Positions 60,101-63,789 of a DNA stretch of 64,000 nt are shown piece by piece. The position numbers and the translations under genes were made by a program. Where the stretch lies: assembly GCF_040183065.1 (NCBI RefSeq), contig NC_091120.1, positions 173,618,488 through 173,682,487 of the forward strand. The letters are read 5' to 3'. The DNA comes from Periplaneta americana. Its lineage: Eukaryota > Arthropoda > Insecta > Blattodea > Blattidae. The notes under the pieces were generated by a model. That model made no database searches. It was not told the DNA's origin and saw nothing but the letters and a program-made list of their open reading frames with translations. Within the stretch, counting starts at the first letter, position 1; each line of letters starts with the position of its first letter.

Positions 60101-60212
60101 CAGAAAAGGCAACAAACCTGTGGATGCCATGCACCTGGTCAAGGTATTCAAACCATCCTCTGATCAAGAGGGCCATAATGTAAAAAGCAAAATTTGTTTT
60201 GTAGAAATATAA
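30404..60212 (+). CDS. BTB/POZ - HMG-box transcription factor gene (whole locus)
   Basis: Nine coding exons join in frame to at least 444 codons. Domains in order: N-terminal [14 protein letters not shown] motif; BTB/POZ domain about residues 15-120 with [22 protein letters not shown] and IEFMYRGEI; a Gln tract about 134-146; a basic RRKRRK stretch about 171-176; an acidic region with a SUMO-type IKVE site (235-238); and an HMG box about 342-412 ([19 protein letters not shown] ... [16 protein letters not shown]). The BTB domain mediates dimerisation in the tramtrack/lola/fruitless family, and HMG boxes of SOX/MATA type bend DNA in the minor groove, so a nuclear sequence-specific regulator is inferred. 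The DNA-binding domain differs from the zinc fingers usual in this family. Introns total about 29 kb and are filled with transposons. The end is uncertain: either a donor follows codon 444 (60143) or the frame stops at 60212 (466 codons). Confidence 0.88.
30568..30806 (+). repeat. Dispersed repeat R, copy 2
   Basis: The least interrupted copy, 70 bp after the first coding exon: AGGCAGTACATTTCACTTG, GTAGCTAGTCGGCGATATAT, TTCGGACAGTTAACTAAACA. Confidence 0.85.
30807..31454. other. Intronic stretch, nothing recognised
   Basis: Intron 1 sequence without identifiable repeats. Open frames at 30839-31099 and 31229-31429 are unrecognisable and probably chance. Confidence 0.4.
31455..31650 (+). mobile_element. 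SINE family D, diverged copy
   Basis: CAAGTTACCTGGTTGGGGTT and GCTGGGTAACTTTCGGCATT match the body of the SINE copies at 34359-34646 and 55449-55685. The tRNA head is badly eroded and the 3' tail is missing. Confidence 0.7.
31651..32135. other. Intronic stretch, nothing recognised
   Basis: No repeat or coding signal identified. Confidence 0.4.
32136..32974. mobile_element. MITE with GGTACGGTCACA ends and AAAAGTAGCG motifs
   Basis: The left end TAAAGGTACGGTCACATATC pairs with the right end GATGTGTGACCGTACCTTA. TAA/TTA at the borders suggests a 3-bp Harbinger-type duplication. Many copies of AAAAGTAGCG/CGCTACTTTT and GTGTGAACA lie inside both arms. The 156-codon open frame across the left arm follows these motifs and is not a gene. 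Confidence 0.8.
33024..33530 (-). pseudogene. LINE family 2 reverse-transcriptase C-terminus with (AATG)n tail
   Basis: On the minus strand, [20 protein letters not shown] leads to LYGAEA, a stop in place of Trp, and (after decay) to [33 protein letters not shown] and [10 protein letters not shown], ending KDWRMLDLQ. This is the region after the RT domain of an RTE/CR1-like LINE. It is the best-preserved copy of this family here. The tail, seen as ATTC repeats at 33030-33052, marks the 3' end. It lies in intron 1 antisense to the host gene. Confidence 0.87.
33546..34115. other. Intronic stretch, nothing recognised
   Basis: No repeat or coding signal identified. Confidence 0.4.
34232..34779. 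mobile_element. MITE with TGAGGCGTTCAGAA ends, hosting a SINE
   Basis: Left end TGAGGCGTTCAGAAATCAAC and right end GTTGACTTCTGAACGCCTCA are inverted repeats; pairing extends through CATGAT. The 548 bp include a minus-strand SINE at 34359-34646, leaving about 250 bp of MITE. The host site is dispersed repeat R. Confidence 0.85.
34359..34646 (-). mobile_element. SINE family D with (TTA)n tail, inside MITE
   Basis: On the minus strand: head GTGGAGTAACGGTCAGAGCG, B-box GGGTTCGATTCCCGG, body CAAGTTACCTGGTTGAGG and TGCTGGGTAACTTTCGGTGC, 3' end AAATAACCTA then a (TAA)n tail, seen as TTA repeats at 34361-34396. Approximate flanking duplication AAAAACC(C)AT. Confidence 0.9.
34938..35045 (-). repeat. 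Dispersed repeat R, inverted partial copy
   Basis: The reverse complement reads TATCTCCTGGCTTAGTTGCC ... GGTTCCAACCTGTTTTCAGA, the right half of repeat R, only 34 bp from copy 3 in the opposite orientation. Confidence 0.8.
35150..35760 (-). pseudogene. Non-LTR retrotransposon C-terminal remnant (R2-like, uncertain)
   Basis: The minus-strand frame 35471-35163 contains [20 protein letters not shown] and [17 protein letters not shown]. Upstream, in other frames, are [20 protein letters not shown] and [18 protein letters not shown]. The G.ELLRN.RHH and WEVYEEV patterns resemble the zinc-finger/endonuclease end of RLE-type (R2-like) or related LINEs; this is from memory. Several frameshifts and stops make it a relic. 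Confidence 0.5.
35761..37155. other. Intronic stretch, largely featureless
   Basis: No coding signal recognised. CAGTGGCGGTTTCTGGCATG at about 36144 looks like a hAT-type terminus, with no partner found. Confidence 0.35.
37156..38100. mobile_element. Pogo/Tigger-type MITE with GTTCACTATA arrays
   Basis: Ends CAGTCAACTCTGGATATAGT and ACTATATCCAGAGTTGACTG are perfect inverses, flanked by TA (37154-37155, 38101-38102). Length is 945 bp. Near the right end TTCACTATAA/AGCCGAA motifs recur at least five times (37962, 37980, 38046, 38063, 38079). No transposase frame remains. Confidence 0.88.
38103..38639. other. Intronic stretch, nothing recognised
   Basis: No repeat or coding signal identified. 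Confidence 0.4.
38640..39000 (-). pseudogene. LINE reverse-transcriptase C-terminal remnant
   Basis: The minus strand reads [37 protein letters not shown] and later [20 protein letters not shown], matching the LTYG.ETW....K....Q..EM..LR pattern that follows RT domains. It is interrupted by a poly-T run and stops. It is a third, distinct LINE subfamily compared with families 1 and 2. Confidence 0.72.
39001..39376. other. Intronic stretch, nothing recognised
   Basis: No repeat or coding signal identified. Confidence 0.4.
39391..40029. mobile_element. Foldback element with two opposed tRNA-like units, copy 3
   Basis: A perfect 14-bp duplication ACATAAGTTTTTAC flanks the copy (39377-39390, 40030-40043). 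The order is inverted relative to copy 2. tRNA-like units lie near 39412-39500 (minus) and 39866-39940 (plus), with complementary arms GGAGAAAAATTCTCTC. The core (GGGTTCCCTCTAGTGGCCGC) is present in both orientations at 39544 and 39794, so this copy also has an internal inverted duplication. Confidence 0.88.
40234..40347 (+). CDS. BTB-HMG exon 2 (BTB domain, GC donor)
   Basis: Acceptor TTTGTTTAG before 40234; 38 codons, phase 0, with [20 protein letters not shown] and [10 protein letters not shown], the core of the BTB fold. The donor is CAG|GCAAGT, a non-canonical GC site with otherwise ideal consensus, so the next intron (40348-42844) is GC-AG. Confidence 0.92.
40666..41432. mobile_element. 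MITE with TAGGATGCGAAACT ends
   Basis: TAGGATGCGAAACT (left) and AGTTTCGCATCCTA (right) are perfect inverses. The flanks are themselves inverted (CATGGATAAATATA and TATATTTATCCATG), so pairing reaches about 35 bp beyond the ends. Length is 767 bp with no recognisable frame. Confidence 0.75.
41814..41872. repeat. (GT)n microsatellite
   Basis: A GT run degrading to GTGCGT units; it gives a spurious His/Thr-rich frame on the other strand. Confidence 0.95.
41895..42150 (-). pseudogene. Tc1-like transposase C-terminal remnant
   Basis: The minus strand reads [20 protein letters not shown] then [12 protein letters not shown] and a C-terminus [15 protein letters not shown]. The [11 protein letters not shown] block is the last part of the Tc1 DDE domain and includes the catalytic Glu (IEH). 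The N-terminal two thirds are gone and no terminal repeats were found. It lies in a BTB-HMG intron, antisense. Confidence 0.78.
42519..42763. mobile_element. 245-bp MITE with GTCGGCGGGAAAAGG ends
   Basis: GTCGGCGGGAAAAGGCACAT and ATGTGCCTTTTCCCGCCGAC are perfect inverses, extending through AAGT. The interior is AT-rich and non-coding. It ends 81 bp before the next coding exon. Confidence 0.88.
42845..42952 (+). CDS. BTB-HMG exon 3 (BTB domain)
   Basis: Acceptor TTATGTTTCAG; 36 codons in phase 0 ([15 protein letters not shown] ... [10 protein letters not shown]) covering the second half of the BTB fold; donor AAG|GTGTGT. The FMYRGEI signature is typical of ttk/lola-group BTB domains. Confidence 0.93.
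42953..43690. other. Intron with a possible LINE end
   Basis: At 43346-43425 one + frame reads [20 protein letters not shown], a pattern seen at the C-terminal end of some LINE ORF2 proteins (WN.LP..IR....). No other part of the LINE is recognisable. Confidence 0.4.
43691..43893. repeat. Two (TTA)n runs around a retroelement-like tail
   Basis: TTA runs at 43691-43763 and 43843-43893 flank GTGGAAGAGAAGGCCTTAAG and GCCTTAACTCTGCCAG, the same palindromic 3'-end block as at 10945-11100. Confidence 0.85.
43894..44448. other. Intronic stretch
   Basis: A tRNA-like minus-strand segment near 44040-44110 (GCCGGTTTTGAACCGATGAA) suggests a decayed SINE. Nothing else was recognised. Confidence 0.3.
44449..44703 (+). 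CDS. BTB-HMG exon 4 (end of BTB, Gln tract, NLS-like)
   Basis: Acceptor TATGAAG; 85 codons, phase 0. It opens with [20 protein letters not shown], the last helices of the BTB domain. A Gln tract encoded by mixed CAA/CAG codons follows (about 44562-44606), then [12 protein letters not shown] and the basic [13 protein letters not shown], likely a nuclear localisation signal. Donor CCT|GTGAGT. Confidence 0.92.
44704..45282. other. Intronic stretch
   Basis: A tRNA-like B-box complement near 44987 (GGAATTCGAACCCGG) may mark a decayed SINE on the minus strand. Confidence 0.3.
45283..45660. mobile_element. Possible MITE with imperfect ends
   Basis: TGCGTTTTTTTAAAGCGC at the left and GCTTAAAAAAATGCACG at the right are imperfect inverses, and CTGCAGC motifs recur inside. 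The 90-codon frame at 45382-45654 is not recognisable. Confidence 0.4.
45807..46017. mobile_element. MITE family GGAGAATTATCACCA, copy 1
   Basis: Inverted ends CATATGAAGGATAC... and ...GTTCCCTTCATATG; the interior GGTAAAAGGAGAATTATCAC is shared with the copy at 53081-53348. Length is 211 bp. Confidence 0.75.
46018..46643. other. Intronic stretch with a possible LINE scrap
   Basis: The minus strand near 46250-46300 reads [13 protein letters not shown], similar to the ILLYGCETW motif of LINE ORF2. It is too short to assign. Confidence 0.3.
46644..47095. mobile_element. MITE with TAAAGGCCCGCTCCCAC ends
   Basis: TAAAGGCCCGCTCCCACATA and AAGTGGGAGCGGGCCTTTA are inverses, with further pairing in CGAAATCGAATC/GATTCGATTCCG. 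Length is 452 bp, non-coding. TAA/TA flanks suggest a Harbinger- or Tc1-type target. Confidence 0.85.
47096..47634. other. Intronic stretch, nothing recognised
   Basis: AT-rich with short AAAT runs near 47470. Confidence 0.4.
47635..47799 (+). CDS. BTB-HMG exon 5 (linker)
   Basis: Acceptor TTACATTGCAG; 55 codons in phase 0, Ala/Ser/Thr-rich ([18 protein letters not shown]), ending [15 protein letters not shown] with an acidic cluster; donor ACA|GTAAGT. It has no domain and is a low-complexity linker between the BTB and the HMG box. Confidence 0.9.
48110..48760 (+). pseudogene. LINE family 1, internally deleted copy
   Basis: The first part encodes the apurinic-type endonuclease end: [20 protein letters not shown], a TGA near 48276, then [20 protein letters not shown] and [16 protein letters not shown] (GDFNA is a catalytic signature). 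It then jumps directly to the post-RT region [20 protein letters not shown] ... [11 protein letters not shown]. The whole RT domain (several hundred codons) is missing. The copy at 12499 supplies the matching region, so both belong to one family. The 3' tail is absent. Confidence 0.88.
48780..49238 (-). pseudogene. Mariner-like transposase, internally deleted
   Basis: Minus strand: [20 protein letters not shown] and [10 protein letters not shown] form the N-terminal HTH. The sequence then jumps to [15 protein letters not shown], the block around the second catalytic Asp (QQDxA). A frameshift follows; in the next frame [14 protein letters not shown] and [20 protein letters not shown] with [20 protein letters not shown] form the C-terminus. 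The first catalytic Asp and the HTH-DDE linker are deleted. The LINE insertion lies at the end of the gene. Confidence 0.83.
49644..49727 (+). CDS. BTB-HMG exon 6 (acidic, SUMO-type site)
   Basis: Acceptor TTTTTCTTACAG; 28 codons, phase 0, beginning [18 protein letters not shown]; donor CTG|GTAAGC. IKVE fits the consensus for SUMO attachment (hydrophobic-Lys-x-Glu), and the acidic residues downstream match the negatively charged extended version. The function is inferred from the motif only. Confidence 0.9.
49728..49998. other. Intronic stretch, nothing recognised
   Basis: Short intronic sequence without recognisable repeats. Confidence 0.4.
49999..50359 (-). mobile_element. Possible pogo/Tigger remnant
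   Basis: TACAGTGGAACCTCATTGCA at 49997 resembles a Tigger-type end. An 84-codon minus-strand frame follows ([20 protein letters not shown] ... [11 protein letters not shown]). No right end and no catalytic motif are visible. Confidence 0.3.
50401..50649. mobile_element. 249-bp MITE with TGAAGAGTCCA ends
   Basis: TGAAGAGTCCATTGCAAGAA and TTCTTGCAGTGGACTCTTCA are inverses with one mismatch, and pairing extends through TGATGGAT. TATA lies at both borders. Confidence 0.85.
50668..51104 (+). mobile_element. tRNA-derived SINE family E with (TTA)n tail
   Basis: Head CGTGGTCTAAGACATCCTGT with B-box AGGTTCGAGTCCTCA, then a body of about 250 bp (GAAATTTTGGCCAGTGTATG, GCTATAATGGCTGGGGG, GATGATCGTCCACCTCTGCT), ending CCCATGGATTAT before a (TTA)n run at 51025-51104. 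Confidence 0.8.
51105..52490. other. Intronic stretch, nothing recognised
   Basis: AT-rich. The open frame at 52194-52664 reads through the splice acceptor of the next exon and is mostly intron. Confidence 0.4.
52491..52566 (+). CDS. BTB-HMG exon 7 (short basic linker)
   Basis: Acceptor TTCTCCGAAATTTCAG; 25 codons plus one base ([18 protein letters not shown] ... TNKPAK + C); donor AAAC|GTATGT, so the intron is phase 1. The next exon completes the split codon as CTT (Leu). Small and weakly conserved looking, but frame and both splice sites fit. Confidence 0.8.
52567..53080. other. Intronic stretch, nothing recognised
   Basis: No repeat or coding signal identified. Confidence 0.4.
53081..53348. 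mobile_element. MITE family GGAGAATTATCACCA, copy 2
   Basis: Ends CAATTGAAGAGTTTGCGGGA and TCCCGCAAGCTCTTCAGTTG are inverse and pair through AAAAACGATGAATGTCA. It shares GGAGAATTATCACCA and the following ATACAGTAATCCTTTCCTT with copy 1 at 45807-46017. Length is 268 bp. Confidence 0.85.
53349..53827. other. Intronic stretch, nothing recognised
   Basis: TTAACAAACGG phrases occur on both sides of the MITE (53060 and 53448), otherwise featureless. Confidence 0.35.
53828..54590. mobile_element. Pogo/Tigger-type MITE with CAGTGAAAC ends
   Basis: CAGTGAAACTTTTCATTTAC (left) and GGGGAGGTTTCACTG (right) are inverse at the ends, and both borders carry TA (53826-53827, 54591-54592). Subterminal CGGACATC/GTGTCCATA blocks lie in inverted positions. 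763 bp, non-coding. Confidence 0.72.
54591..54920. other. Intronic stretch, nothing recognised
   Basis: No repeat or coding signal identified. Confidence 0.4.
54921..55170 (-). pseudogene. LINE ORF2 C-terminus (RNase H region end), copy 1
   Basis: Minus-strand frame: [41 protein letters not shown]. The same end occurs at 63790-64000. It resembles the C-terminal end of a LINE ORF2 with an RNase H domain and a Cys/His-type tail (ExLKxC); from memory this ending is common in cockroach retroelements. Only the tail is present. Confidence 0.65.
55171..55437. other. Intronic stretch, nothing recognised
   Basis: No repeat or coding signal identified. Confidence 0.4.
55449..55685 (+). mobile_element. 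SINE family D, copy with 11-bp duplication
   Basis: Perfect duplication ATATCCACAGG at 55438-55448 and 55686-55696. Head CTGTGGAATAACGGTCAGCG lacks part of the anticodon arm; B-box GGGTTCGAATCCC; body CAAGTTACCTAGTTGAGG and TGCTGGGTAACTTTCGGTGC; end GTCGTAAAATAACCC. Confidence 0.93.
55697..56664. other. Intronic stretch
   Basis: Contains a C10-like run at 55714-55724 and otherwise no recognisable feature. The two phrases around 56115-56160 and 56200-56250 (TTTTTCACACTTACAC, TTTTTTACACTTATACAT) are mildly repetitive. Confidence 0.35.
56665..56896. mobile_element. MITE with GTCCGATCGCAAACTTGTGG ends
   Basis: AGTCCGATCGCAAACTTGTG and the inverse CACGAGTTTGCGATCGGGCT pair with two mismatches; AATGAC and GTCATT close the outer ends. 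Length is 232 bp. The two overlapping 78-codon minus frames are chance. Confidence 0.75.
56897..57588. other. Intronic stretch, nothing recognised
   Basis: AT-rich, no repeat or coding signal identified. Confidence 0.4.
57589..57710. mobile_element. Short MITE with ACAGAAACAAAATT ends
   Basis: ACAGAAACAAAATTAGGGCC and GGCCCAAATTTTGTTTCTGT are inverse repeats around about 80 bp. Confidence 0.7.
57933..58169 (+). CDS. BTB-HMG exon 8 (first half of HMG box)
   Basis: Acceptor TTTTTTAACAG; 237 bp, phase 1 in and phase 1 out. Sequence: [20 protein letters not shown] linker, Ser/Leu-rich part, then [20 protein letters not shown] and [19 protein letters not shown], helix 1 of an HMG box. RPPNAFMIF corresponds to the RPMNAFMVW motif of SOX proteins and to RPPNAFI of fungal MATA boxes. 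Donor CAT|GTAAGA splits the Ser codon (T|CG). Confidence 0.93.
58170..58603. other. Intron part with a mariner-like end
   Basis: GAGGGTCGTTTCATAAGTCA at 58207 resembles a mariner terminus, and CCCGTGTCTCACTTCCTGA at 58280 is echoed inversely near 59651 (TCAGGACGTGAGACACAGGC). An old mariner, split by the hAT, is possible but not shown. Confidence 0.3.
58604..59402. mobile_element. Buster/Charlie-like non-autonomous hAT, hosting a SINE
   Basis: Left CAGTGTTTCTCAAACTTTTT and right TACTTTGAGAAATGCTG are imperfect inverses; CTCTATG is repeated at both flanks (58597-58603, 59403-59409). Inside are CCCCTTTTAATATAAAG, a (TTA)n run (58943-58988) and the SINE at 59077-59334. No transposase remains. 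It lies in the intron that splits the HMG box. Confidence 0.8.
59077..59334 (+). mobile_element. tRNA-derived SINE, family A, copy 2
   Basis: Perfect 12-bp duplication AAGTATAAAATA (59065-59076, 59335-59346). Head CCCCAGTTGGCTAAGGCGCT, B-box GGGTTCGATTCCC, body GATTACCTGGTTGGATTTTT, end GTCGTTAAATAACC. Same family as 321-568. Confidence 0.95.
59403..59910. other. Intronic stretch, nothing further recognised
   Basis: No repeat beyond the inverse echo noted for 58170-58603. Confidence 0.35.
59911..60143 (+). CDS. BTB-HMG exon 9 (second half of HMG box)
   Basis: Acceptor TTTGTGTTTCAG; completes the split Ser codon and encodes [40 protein letters not shown] and [15 protein letters not shown], i.e. 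helices 2 and 3 of the HMG box, then a basic tail [14 protein letters not shown]. The IS.RLG..W..L fits SOX/MATA (SNKEISKRLGxxWK). An in-phase candidate donor AAG|GTATTC follows codon 444; without it the frame ends at a TAA at 60210-60212 after 22 more codons ([16 protein letters not shown]...). Confidence 0.92.
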
Positions 60213-60431
60213 AGTATATCTATAGTCGGTGCATTCAGATCTGCTTCCTTTTTTTTAGTGTTCTGTATGAGCTCTTAACCTACAGGACGAATATTATTCG
60301 TAATGAGTAGAGCCCAGATTTTATGTAATATTTTATATATTCTATTGTTGCTAAGAGAAATACAAAATATCGGCGAATCACACTAAAAAGACATGGAGTT
60401 TCTTATGTAACAGTTTTCTCTGTCCAGCTCT

Positions 60432-60470
<39 letters not shown>

Positions 60471-60494
60471 AATATATATATTTTCCTTTATCTA
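60213..60494. other. 3' flank with a (CT)n run
   Basis: A (CT)n microsatellite at 60428-60466. AATATAAAG-like A/T strings follow the possible stop, but I see no clear polyadenylation signal. Confidence 0.4.
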
Positions 60495-63400
60495 GGGTCC
60501 CAATACCAGTAGTGGACACAATTAAGCATTTTTTTATTTAAATAAATTCTGAATGGTTGTTGTTTTAAGTGATTTATTTTTCAAAATATGAATCATATAT
60601 TTAAACACATCTACATTCACTTAGGCATGTTTGATTTTGGCTGAATTTTTCTGGCTAAATTTTATATCACTTTTTGTATAGTGAAGACAAAATCTTAGTA
60701 GTGGACACTCAAATTTTAGTAGCGGACATAAAAAAAAATTCTGTAGTGGACACCCAGTCAAAATAAACAAATGATCTGAAAAATATACTCTACCAGTAAA
60801 CAGTAAATAGACAGCCTTGTGTGTTATATATGAAGGAAATAATGCGGTAAGTAATTAACATTGCTTAACCACTAGCCTTAAATCTAGAAAACACAACTTG
60901 AAATTTTACAAAAATAACATTCAGACAAGAAAAAATCACACTAGGCCTAGGCCTTATTTTCACTTATATTAATTTAAAAAAAAACTTCTACGCAGTATGA
61001 AAACGACTCGCCGGTAGGCCTACTTAATCAGAAAAACTATCTTCATCTTCACTGAGTGTAGCACAGTTGTGACAGAGAAAGGTGACGCAGTCTTCCTCCA
61101 TATCCTCTTCATCCAAGCCAAATGCATTCACATGTGACTTTGGGATGCATTTAAAGTGGTATGTATCTTTGCATTTGTCACATTCAACCCATGTCCGCTT
61201 CAGTTTCTTCAGTTTCTCGTCGTTTAAACTCTTACCACATTTCTTGCAAAGCCAATCGTTGGGATCTTCGATTAATTTTCTTTTGTTCTTTGGCATATTT
61301 TTCTTTTTTTTCTCTTCTGACAAAATGAAATGCTGCTTCCACTTTTGGGAGGAGACAACCGCAGGGAATACCTGTCTATGTTGGGCCACTTTTTTTTCTG
61401 GGGTTTTTGGATAAAAGAGGCATCTTTTAAAGGGGCTGCTAACAGTACCCCCTTTCTTTGAGGGATAGGATGGAGATGAACAAGATGGACCAGGTTGGGG
61501 GGAGTTGGGTGTGACTTGAGATGGACCTGGTAACAGCGCAGTGCTGCTTGCAGGTGTAGGCCTAGTGGGTGATGTTTCGGATGCAGGTGTTTGTTGTTCT
61601 AGAGATTCGTTCCTAATTGAGTTCACCACTTCTCCAATTCTGCAGTCACGCCAAAGATGAAACAAATCCTTAGCAGATTCCTTACTGACCACTGCTCCCC
61701 ATCTCGAACCCTTTTGAATGCTGCCAAAGTGACAGGATTAATTTTCTCCTCCAGCATTTCAATGAAGGTCTTGGTCTGGGATACGGAAGCTTCTTCTTTC
61801 TGCTCCTCTTCCAGAGGATTAATCAGCTCTCTACTCTGGATACATTTGTCAAAATTGACATTTTGACAGTTGAATGGGTAAAGCCCAGTGCGCAGAAACC
61901 CATTCTTTATTACCTCTTCAGTAGCTTTGGTTGCAAAGACAGATTACAAGAGAAGACAAAATGTTTTCCTCGTTACATCCTTTGGGTAGTTATCAAATTT
62001 CCACTGGTGTACAACATCTTTCCAGCCATCCTTTAGGGGCTTGAAAACACTAACATCAGCTGGCTGCAAGAGATGTGTGCTATTAGGATGTAGTGCAACC
62101 AGCACGATGTCATTTGAACTACAGAAGTCGCTCACGTGGGGCGTCAAATGGGAGCGGTGGCCATCAACAAACATTACCACAGGTCGTGGAATGTTTTCAT
62201 TTTTCAAGAATTGCATGAAATGATTCGAAATGTATTCGAAGAACACTTCGCTGTTCATCCAACCACTCTCCGATAGACCAATTGCCCATGAATCTGGCAC
62301 AGAATCTGCAACATCTCGTGGCAATCTCTTGTACGGAAAAATGAACATAGGTGGCACAGTTTCTCCACTTGCCGAGAAGCAACCCATTACTGTTAACTGT
62401 TCCTTCTCGTTGTTGGGTACCTGGTGATAAAAGTCCCCTCTACCCCGTGGTCCAAGGACTTTACCACTTTTTGGGCACAACAAGAAGCCAGACTCGTCTG
62501 CGTTAAATATCCGCCTTGGATGGTTTAGAACATCCCTGAAGCCATCTGCAGTTAAAGTTAATTCGACTTCTTGAAACCACTTCTCGATGCTCTTCTTTGT
62601 CACTGATGCACGTGATCGAGTTAAACTCTCTGAATGTTTCTCGGAAATAACAGGATTGCGTTTCATAAATGCATGAAACCACGTCATTCCCGGTAAGTTA
62701 TTGGTGAAGGGATTGGGTCGTTTATCTACATCAAGCACCCTCTTCACCGCATTGCATAACAAGTGCCTGGTAATTGGAAAACCCTTCCTAGCCAATGATA
62801 AAACCCATTGTGCAAGGAGGTTTTCTTCAGCTGCTGTCAACGTACGTGCTGGCCCCATTCTTCTTTCTTCAGGAATAGTGCCACTAAGCTTCCTGATTAG
62901 TGTTGATCTTGGCACAGCGAAAGTGCGCGCAGCTTCCTTCTTTGACATACCATTTCGTACTGCTGCTACAGCTTCAGTCATCTTCTCCTCAGGATACTGG
63001 AGGATAGGACGTTTAAGCACCTTGATCTTCGGCATTGCAACTAATGTAGGTCACAGTCTTGTATTTGAAAAACCAAATCTATGAGAATATACAGAAACTT
63101 ATTTTGGCCTACACAGTAAGAAGCATCTCTAACAGAAAATGAAAACACCCAAGAAGTGAGTTAAATCAATTAATTGCATTGGAAAATATTAAGATGTCCA
63201 TCATTAAATACTGTGTGTCCACCATTAAAAAGGTTATTTTAATAGTGGACCCCCCATGTGTCCAGTACTAAAATATTTAACAAAAGCATGCTTCAGTACT
63301 GGACACCCCTACTATACACAGTAAATATATTTAGATAACTTTTATTCTTGTTCTAAATGAAAGCTTACTACAAAACATCATAAATTATATGTATTAAACT

Positions 63401-63689
63401 TAATAAAATCACATAAATTAGCAGACGCTTACCGATTCAAAAGCATGCACCCACTATTACCAAGAAGAAGGAACTGAAACTATTTCCGGAATACAGTTGT
63501 ATTTGCTATCTCTGGCTCAGTGATTGGCACAAACTAAAAGCCAATAGCAATCCACCTTACAAAAAATGACCTGTTTAAAAGCTCGAATGCAACTGTAAAG
63601 AGAAATACCATTGATTGTGGGTGTTATAATAAAATATGTTTCGAAGGTGTCCACTACTAAATTGATGTTCACTAGTAGTATTGGGACCC
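60495..63689 (-). mobile_element. Pogo-family transposon, 3.2 kb, near complete
   Basis: Left GGGTCCCAATACCAGTAGTG and right CACTAGTAGTATTGGGACCC are inverse with few mismatches, with TA flanks (60493-60494, 63690-63691). It carries one long transposase gene on the minus strand. GTAGTGGACAC-type motifs occur repeatedly in both untranslated ends (60511, 60695, 60744 and inverted or related forms near 63210-63310 and 63647), typical of transposase binding sites. Confidence 0.93.
61024..63035 (-). pseudogene. Pogo-type transposase with C-terminal PHD-like finger
   Basis: Minus strand, start ATG 63035. Residues about 10-60 form a CENP-B/psq-type HTH (MTEAVAAVRNGMSKKEAART ... PRSTLIRKLSG); a second HTH follows (AEENLLAQWVLSLARKGFPI). 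The DDE_1 nuclease has Asp in NADESGF, Asp in MFVDGHRSH and Asp in LLQPADVSVFKPLK, with 35 residues between the last two (DD35D). After KTFCLLL a TAA (61944-61946; expected Lys, AAA) interrupts; the frame continues SVFATKATEEVIKNGFLRTG to about 61690, where one frameshift occurs, then ends with a Pro/Ser-rich linker and a PHD-like C4HC3 pattern (WLCKKCGKS, WVECDKCKDTYHFKC, FLCHNC). Original length about 670 residues. All catalytic residues are intact; only two lesions are visible, so it is young. Confidence 0.92.
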
Positions 63690-63691
63690 TA

Positions 63692-63789
63692 GTATGTGTA
63701 TTTCTTTTTTCATTGAATTTCCAAGAGCATATTTTCATATATTTATTTATTTTTATAAGACTATAAAGATGAAAATTGATACATTTGAT
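63692..63789. other. Short spacer
   Basis: AT-rich spacer between the pogo element and the LINE tail. Confidence 0.4.

Noticed and set aside
61082..61414. Ser/Phe-rich + strand open frame
   Set aside because: Reverse-strand shadow of the pogo transposase C-terminus.
61692..61946. Intron in the pogo transposase
   Set aside because: The frame continues with conserved-looking sequence straight after the TAA at 61944, so a nonsense mutation and a later frameshift explain it better than splicing.
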